64,000 nt of DNA from Citrus sinensis (lineage: Eukaryota > Streptophyta > Magnoliopsida > Sapindales > Rutaceae), in assembly GCF_022201045.2 (NCBI RefSeq), contig NC_068558.1, positions 310,001 through 374,000 of the forward strand. Direction: 5' to 3'. The translations under genes were made by a program, and so were the position numbers. Each line of letters starts with the position of its first letter. The first letter of the stretch is position 1. The notes beneath the pieces are model-generated. The model did not search any database. It worked only from the letters and a program-made list of their open reading frames with translations, and was not told the DNA's origin. Of this stretch, positions 58,312 to 64,000 are shown piece by piece.

Positions 58312-59616
58312 TCACAATTCAAACTCCTCTTCAAGCTTCAATGCCTCAGCAGCAGCCTCTTCCTCCTCATCATCAATCACAAAGTACGGATTATGTGCCT
58401 CGGGCTTAAACTTGTAACCGGTGAACACATAAAATGCCAGCGTGGCCAATTCTCCAGCCACCACGCTTGTCCACAGATACTTGTAGGAAGTAATAGTCTC
58501 AAGTGCATAGACCACCACCCGAGTAAAGTAAATGTAGCAGATAACCACAATATAGTACTGTCTGAACAGTGTGAGCTTCATCAAATTAACCGCGGCTTTG
58601 CCGTCAGTCCTGGCAGCCTCACGCAGGTTCTTGATCGACCAAACGATGGGGAACAAAACGGCACAGCAACACACAACATCCACAAGCAAGAATACTTGCT
58701 TCCACGTGATCCAATCCTGACCATACGGGCCCGTTTCATCAATAACCACCTGCGCAATATTAGCAACGACCTGGAGTGGGATCACGATCATCAGGACTTT
58801 CTTCTCTTTATCCTGCAGATACGGCTTCAAAAAGGACCATCCGGTACCGATCAAAACGATCAACGTGAAAAGCGTGATTCCTTTCAGGAAACTGAACATG
58901 TAAAACAAGACGTCCCAGCCGTGGGCGCTGCCGGTGCGTTTGATGTACGATTTATCTTCGGCCTCGCACAAGAGGTTCACCGCTTTGAGGACCACGACGG
59001 CGAGCATGAAAAAGTGGATGCGGAAAACAGTGAGTCGTTTCCTGTAAAGGACGTGGATCCAGAGACCGGCGAGGATGAAGTAGATTAGGGAGAAGAGGAA
59101 ATAGATCCTAGGCAGAATCGTCTTGCCGGCGGAGAGGTAATCGCGATTGTTGGATCTTCCTTCGAGATTGTACATGGCGGATCTGACGTCCATGGAGACT
59201 TTGAGTTGCTGGAGACAATTGGCGAAAACGAGCGTGTATTGATCGGCGTCGTTCTCGGAATAGATGGTGCTGTACTCGGATTTGCCGTTGAGGTTGTTGA
59301 AGGTGAAGACTTGTTTGATTAGATCGGACTGGAGAACGCACGTGATCTCTCCGTCTTCGAGCTGTTGGAGCACGTGGAGCCATGAGTCGTGAGTGCAGAG
59401 GAAGAATCCGACCTTGGAGAAGTCGAGGTCCGGGTTTGAAAGGGAGATTTTGGAAACGTTGAGCTCGAGACGGCCACGGTGTGTGAACCCAAACTCGTCG
59501 AACGGGATTATCGGGCGGTTATCGTTTCGAATCTCGTTGAATCGGATCGCGGCCGATGAAAGGGAAAGCAATTGGAAGACCAACACACAGAAAACCAAGG
59601 ATTTTGAGACACCCAT
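58312..59616 (-). CDS. GPR107/LUSTR-family seven-transmembrane protein (434 aa)
   Basis: A single exon, with ATG at 59616 giving the signal peptide MGVSKSLVFCVLVFQLLSLS. A lumenal domain follows (to about 170), containing IPFDEFGFTHRGRLELNVS, GFFLCTHDSWLHVLQQ and the paired Cys of FANC. Seven transmembrane helices follow, beginning ILPRIYFLFSLIYFILAGLW and including FRIHFFMLAVVVLKAVNLLCE, DVLFYMFSFLKGITLFTL and VAGELATLAFYVFTGYKF. The NPYFVIDDEEEE tail is acidic. This is the plant GPR107/TMEM87 (lung seven-TM) family, including Arabidopsis candidate GPCRs CAND6/CAND7. Relatives act in the Golgi/endosome trafficking system, and true G-protein coupling is unproven. An upstream TTG in frame is not a plant start. 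A CT repeat precedes the gene at 59724-59750. Confidence 0.94.
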   Translation of the reverse strand: MGVSKSLVFCVLVFQLLSLSSAAIRFNEIRNDNRPIIPFDEFGFTHRGRLELNVSKISLSNPDLDFSKVGFFLCTHDSWLHVLQQLEDGEITCVLQSDLIKQVFTFNNLNGKSEYSTIYSENDADQYTLVFANCLQQLKVSMDVRSAMYNLEGRSNNRDYLSAGKTILPRIYFLFSLIYFILAGLWIHVLYRKRLTVFRIHFFMLAVVVLKAVNLLCEAEDKSYIKRTGSAHGWDVLFYMFSFLKGITLFTLIVLIGTGWSFLKPYLQDKEKKVLMIVIPLQVVANIAQVVIDETGPYGQDWITWKQVFLLVDVVCCCAVLFPIVWSIKNLREAARTDGKAAVNLMKLTLFRQYYIVVICYIYFTRVVVYALETITSYKYLWTSVVAGELATLAFYVFTGYKFKPEAHNPYFVIDDEEEEAAAEALKLEEEFEL

Positions 59617-59723
59617 TGATTTGTCTTCTGATTGCAAACCCGGCTTCAGTTTTCCAGATCAGATCTGTCTAACTGATATCTGACGACGATGTCGATGAGA
59701 TTAGTGCTGTGCTGTGCGGCGCC

Positions 59724-59750
59724 TCTGCCTCTCTCTCTCTCTCCCCCCTC
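59724..59750. repeat. (CT)n microsatellite upstream of GPR107-type gene
   Basis: CT repeats followed by C-rich text; on the transcribed strand a GA repeat, about 110 bp before the start codon. Confidence 0.85.
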
Positions 59751-60778
59751 CCTCTTTGCTCACTGTTTTACTTTTATGGCCTTTTTTTCTATTACCAATT
59801 ACCACCAAAGCAAGCAAACGAGAATTGGAAATTATAAAAATGATGACAAATGTTAACACTTCAACGAATGAATTTCGTATTCGTATTTGTGTTGGTTTGA
59901 TTTTTATTTTTATTATCAAGGAAATTAATTTATTCAAGGCAGGGCAAGGTAGAATTTAAATTTATTCTAGTGTAAGAGAAGACGTCACAGACGTGGGCCT
60001 TTTCTTTTGCATCATTACCAAAATGCCATCAAAAGTTGGCCCTCTGCTCTGATGGTGTTCTGTGGGCATGATGGTAATTTTATTTGGCCCGACGGGAAGA
60101 TTCTTGGCCTCTTTTCTTCTTGTGGTACTTTTTAGTTTTATCGGCTAAAGGTTCCTTTCCAACCGAGATATTGAAAAGGTCCTTTCTTTAAAGAAAGCTA
60201 TTGAGAGCCCTGACGACATATATATTATTATTAATATTAAGCTTGCTAGTGAATTAACGGTCCATGGTGAGGAATTTATTTAATTAATGCTGATTCGGTC
60301 ACTCTTTATTATGTTATGACCCTCTTTCTTTAATCCACGAGTAGTAGTAAATAGTAATGCTATACAAATTGAGAATTGGTGCTAAATTTACCTGGAATGT
60401 CACTTCAATTGTTAAAATTACACGCAACTGCTAGCGGGAAAGCTTAATTTAGGGTATCTTTGAGTGTAAAAGGAAGATGGTGGAAGAAAGCAAAAGAAAG
60501 AAAAAAAGTAAGAATAATCCAACCAGCGGCAAGTGGAGGGACATGGGATGTTTTTCGCAGGCATAAATTTGGTAACATCTTAAAACATTCGGGGAAATTT
60601 CTTATCCAACGATTTCCATAAATGCATTCTCAAAATTAGCAATATAACAAAATTTCTATCATAATTGCCATATACACCGAATTTGGATCAAATTGCCTTT
60701 GAAACAAACAAATTAAATCCAAAGCAACTAGTGCATCGCCCAAATTTCGTCATCACTCATATCTCCTATGTTGCTCAC

Positions 60779-60865
60779 CGCAGCCCCCATCATCACCATC
60801 ATATCATCACAGCCCCCATCATCACGATCACATTATCACAACCCCCATCATCAACAACAAAGCAG
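60779..60865. repeat. About 27-bp tandem repeat, three units
   Basis: Three degenerate units built on CACAGCCCCCATCATCACC-type text. Confidence 0.75.
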
Positions 60866-61149
60866 ACATTGACGACGGCATGAGGATCGACTTCAACTCA
60901 AAGGTATGGCTCTCTCACACTATCACAACAAGTTTCAATTGATTGGCGGATTATTATTGATAAATGAGTAATGTTAGCATATTTTTTGGCATCAAGAATT
61001 CAAAATTTTTCTTAAGATATTGTTTGTAAAATATAGTGCAATATGTGTCTTTAAAATACCTTTAAGATTTTTTTTTTATTATCTCAATGAATTTGCTGAG
61101 TTATTCTCCTGTATCGAAAGCACTAAATAAAATGAATTTTACACTTATT

Positions 61150-61173
61150 TCACACACACACACACTACACCTA

Positions 61174-61204
<31 letters not shown>
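61150..61204. repeat. (CA)n microsatellite, two tracts
   Basis: Two CA tracts, each preceded by CTATTT/TTATTT, separated by TACACC. Confidence 0.95.
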
Positions 61205-61207
<3 letters not shown>

Positions 61208-63640
61208 CATTGGTTTCAAGTGGAATGCAGGTGATGCTGTCGATTGCCAATACGGGCGATAAAGTCCATTGCTCGCATTCACATAGGAATGGAATCCTTT
61301 GCTTTGACTATCCCAAATATGTATTTTTTTATTTGTTTAAATATTATTCTAATACTATTGTATTTAACTTTCAAATATGTTCTCCAATGAAATGTTGCCT
61401 TGGACACTACAGATACCAATTTCGGATTACTTTCCAAGTGTTCTAAAAATGTGACCAAAACGAAGAGAGTGATTGGCCTTATACAAAGAAAGTTGATTGA
61501 TAAGTGATAAATTTTGTTTAAGAAATCAATATTTGGGCATTTTTTAGCTATTAAGGAAATTGGATTTAATGGTAAGCTCGTGCACAATTTGTGCTTAGAT
61601 AAGTCGTGCGAAAAGTTGATGAATACCAAATATGGTTTCATGTTGACAATGAATTGGAGCATTTCTCAATTCGAGAATAGTGCCTTACAACATGACTTAA
61701 ATGTGGTCAATTGGAAGAGTTGGGAGAGTTTGAAAAAATAGGCAGCAAATAGATGATGTTTATTTTGATAACAATGATGACTTTCTCCTTAAAGAATTAG
61801 ACAAAATGTTTGAAGAATTTGATTTCACTAAAATCAATGACGATAGTGCATTGAGAATTGCTTTGTTCTATTTTGTAGGCAATCTTGCGAGCAAGACCCA
61901 ATGAAAGGTCAATAAGTAATTTTATATTATATGCCATCGTAGATTTAAGATGTGTTAACAACTTCTCTTGTGGAACACATTCATAGAATATTATTTATGA
62001 TCAAATAAGTAGTTCATTGAATGGGAAAGCTGAAAATATAAGAAAAGAAACAAGTAAGCAACATAAACATGAAGCTTATAATTTCTCTGTCTTTTCTTAT
62101 AATGTACAGGTGCTTAAAAAATATAAATATGAATTAACTATGCATAAATATAATATAATGTCTTATAATTTTTTTTCATTTAGGTTATATTTTTAAAGCA
62201 ATTGGAGAAATCACATTAAAGTATACCAACCCTATAAAAATGAATCGTCCTCACTACTTCAAGTGGACAGACTTTAAGATTGTATAATGTTTGGATTTGT
62301 TAGAGAAATTTAGAGCATCTACTATAAATATAGCTAAAGCATGTAATTTTGAGTATTTATTTCTCTACAACCATGCAAACTTAATTTTTTTAATTGCTTA
62401 TGCAAGTGGAGTTAAAGCAAGTTTTGAAAAGGATTGGTAAAGAGAACAAAGAACCATACTATTAGTCTATGAGGAGATACTGCACTAAGTTTTTGACTTC
62501 TGTCGATGAGGGGAGAAGATTTTGTAATATAAATTGGTTACTTGCAATTCATTTTGCTGAACTGAAAATTTGTAAATTACTTTATGTAGTTAAATAACTT
62601 GTGGAAAAGCTAAAACATAATAGTACCATACTGCCATCAGATGACCACCATTTGATGGTCATCGCTTGCAATTCACTTATAAATAACTTTATGTCACACA
62701 ACCTAGCTAATAGTTTCTACAAAACAGAGGATTTAGATACTATTGAGTTTAGTTTTTTTGGCACTTTACGTTCGATTTAAAGTTTAAAATAACTAAAGAA
62801 GTTGCCTCAAGAGTAATTTTTTTCTTACATTCAAGTTAAAGAATCGATATGATATGATTATGTCTTCCATAAACTAAAAAAGCTTGAGCTTGATGTTGTT
62901 GAAATTAAGATCGAAATGGCTAAAATAAAAATGGCAATGGTTGAAGATCGGAAGGTGTTTGGTGAGGTAAAAACGAGATTTGATTAGATGAAACATGCAA
63001 TCATGGAATTTATTGCATCAAACACTAATTCCACATTTTCACAATCATATGGTGAATTCTCATATCGACGCTCACATTGAGTATGCAAGTTATACATACA
63101 TTAAAATTCACTTTTTATTTTTACTCTTCATTTGTAACCTCATATGGTGAATCCTCATTTGACAAATACCTCTAAATTTTAGAGAATTATATAATCCTGA
63201 TATCAAGCCATTTGAATATGATGAGAGTAACAAAAGAAAAACTCCAACATATAGTTGGGCGAGGAACCTCCATGATGGAAGTGTTTGTATACTAGCAAAA
63301 GTCACCATGAATGAGTTTGTTTGGATGTCAACTAAAGAAGTCGCATATACTAAGCATTCCATACACAATTCCCCACCTAAAATGCAGAAAGTTTATAATG
63401 TTGAAAGTCTTCTCGCAAATGAACTTACAAATATGGTTAATATAATATTTATTAACACAAATCCATTAAAATGGCTTAGTAATCTAATATATTTTATGAA
63501 TTTAAGTAGTGGTATCATGAAGAAATCACAGTGAGTCGGTCTATTACATTTGGGAAATATTTTTTTAGATATATTTTTTTGTGACTATAGGAGCGGTTCA
63601 CACGAATGGCTGATAGATAAGGCAGTGTTCTTAATCATTG
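61205..63640 (+). pseudogene. Decayed DUF1985/Ulp1-protease ORF of the type carried by MULE transposons
   Basis: Plus-strand text, broken by many stops and shifts, follows the order of plant DUF1985-Ulp1 proteins. First comes an HYRYQFRITFQVF segment (61405). Next is FKKSIFGHFLAIKEIGFNGK and LVHNLCLDK (61517-61610), then WSISQFENSALQHDL. ELDKMFEEFDFTKINDDSALRIALFYFV (61796-61880) and later GYIFKAIGEITLKYTNPIKM (62183) follow. A GSHEWLIDKAVFLI segment near 63597 could be the start of the Ulp1 protease domain. Such ORFs ride on Mutator-like elements (KAONASHI type) and are usually non-functional. No Mutator ends were seen in the window. The identification is by motif order, not by alignment. 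Confidence 0.5.
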
Positions 63641-64000
63641 TATTATCTTGATCATTGAATTTGTTGAATCTATTTTTTTTCTAATCTTCTATAACTGATC
63701 TGATAGTATGTCTATGCATACTTGCAATATTCGAATGCTTTACCTTTGCGTTGCACGCATACAAATATTTGGTTTTTATGTAAGAAACCTTCCTATTAGT
63801 TAACTACTACGTGATGAGATTATCCAAAATTTTCATTTTACTGTTACATCATGATTAGGTTCATTCTGGTAGCATTATGGAATTAAGGGAAATGTGATAT
63901 TTTGGAAATAATTTATCGAGATATTAATTGCTATGAATATAGTTGGATGACACATTGTTTAAGTGTTGGTTGAACATCAATATCATATGTAAACAAATTA
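63641..64000. other. Intergenic end of window; nothing recognised
   Basis: AT-rich text with no domain or repeat that can be supported. Confidence 0.4.

Larger units (their letters stand above)
59617..61199. other. Upstream region of the GPR107-type gene and intergenic spacer
   Basis: Contains a CT microsatellite at 59724-59750, probably in the leader, and AT-rich spacer. It also has a His-codon-rich tandem repeat at 60779-60865 and CA repeats at 61150-61204. No gene recognised. Confidence 0.45.

Noticed and set aside
58255..59088. 277-aa plus-strand frame overlapping the GPR107-type gene
   Set aside because: Antisense shadow; the minus strand gives a complete signal peptide plus seven-TM protein.
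61087..61446. 119-aa frame containing a Thr/His repeat
   Set aside because: Its N-terminal half is the CA microsatellite; only the end has possible DUF1985 resemblance, which is covered by the pseudogene entry.

Overview
This is AT-rich nuclear DNA from a flowering plant, most likely a eudicot and possibly a woody one. The evidence is spliced genes with GT-AG introns, plant-specific families (NAC, GRF, IQD, BRANCHLESS TRICHOME), and plant-type transposons: hAT, PIF/Harbinger, pogo-like, MULE-type MITEs, L1-type LINEs, copia and gypsy LTRs, and an endogenous caulimovirid. The species cannot be fixed from the sequence alone; Citrus or a similar rosid would fit.

Six protein genes look intact. 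A NAC secondary-wall master regulator (NST1/SND1 type, 3 exons) lies at 18508-20108 (+). A compact block follows: a glutaredoxin-like zinc-binding protein at 33426-34325 (-), an IQ67-domain calmodulin-binding protein in 5 exons at 35823-37995 (+), and a growth-regulating factor in 4 exons with a canonical miR396 site at 38402-40545 (-). Further right are a BRANCHLESS TRICHOME-like coiled-coil protein at 53282-54316 (-) and a GPR107-type seven-TM protein at 58312-59616 (-). The first four lie in or beside the cleanest DNA. Several of these genes concern growth and cell shape (wall thickening, leaf growth, cytoskeleton and calmodulin, trichome branching), but nothing indicates co-regulation.

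Most of the remaining DNA is transposon wreckage, often nested. 1-811 is the end of a hAT element. 2437-5020 is a decayed copia element abutting a PIF/Harbinger transposase fragment. 9939-11506 is a MULE-type MITE interrupted by a complete 937-bp hAT derivative, both with target-site duplications. 11815-12510 is a LINE tail. 15361-16038 and 42325-44357 are two copies of one pogo-like family, the second split by a 1.37-kb solo gypsy LTR. 25071-25607 is a second copy of the MULE MITE. 25722-27483 holds two oppositely oriented fragments of an endogenous pararetrovirus flanked by TA microsatellites. 28337-28719 is a 5'-truncated LINE. 29333-31137 is a long-TIR element with a nested hAT. 44445-50465 is a full-length but mutated LINE. 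61200-63640 is a decayed DUF1985/Ulp1-type ORF of the kind carried by MULEs.

No new molecular system was found. The best leads are the head-to-head pararetrovirus locus, which could make double-stranded RNA, the three nested insertions with readable target-site duplications, a 27-nt C tract (G tract on the transcribed strand) in GRF intron 1, and a tRNA-promoter-like module inside a MITE. No ordinary tRNA, rRNA or CRISPR feature was seen.
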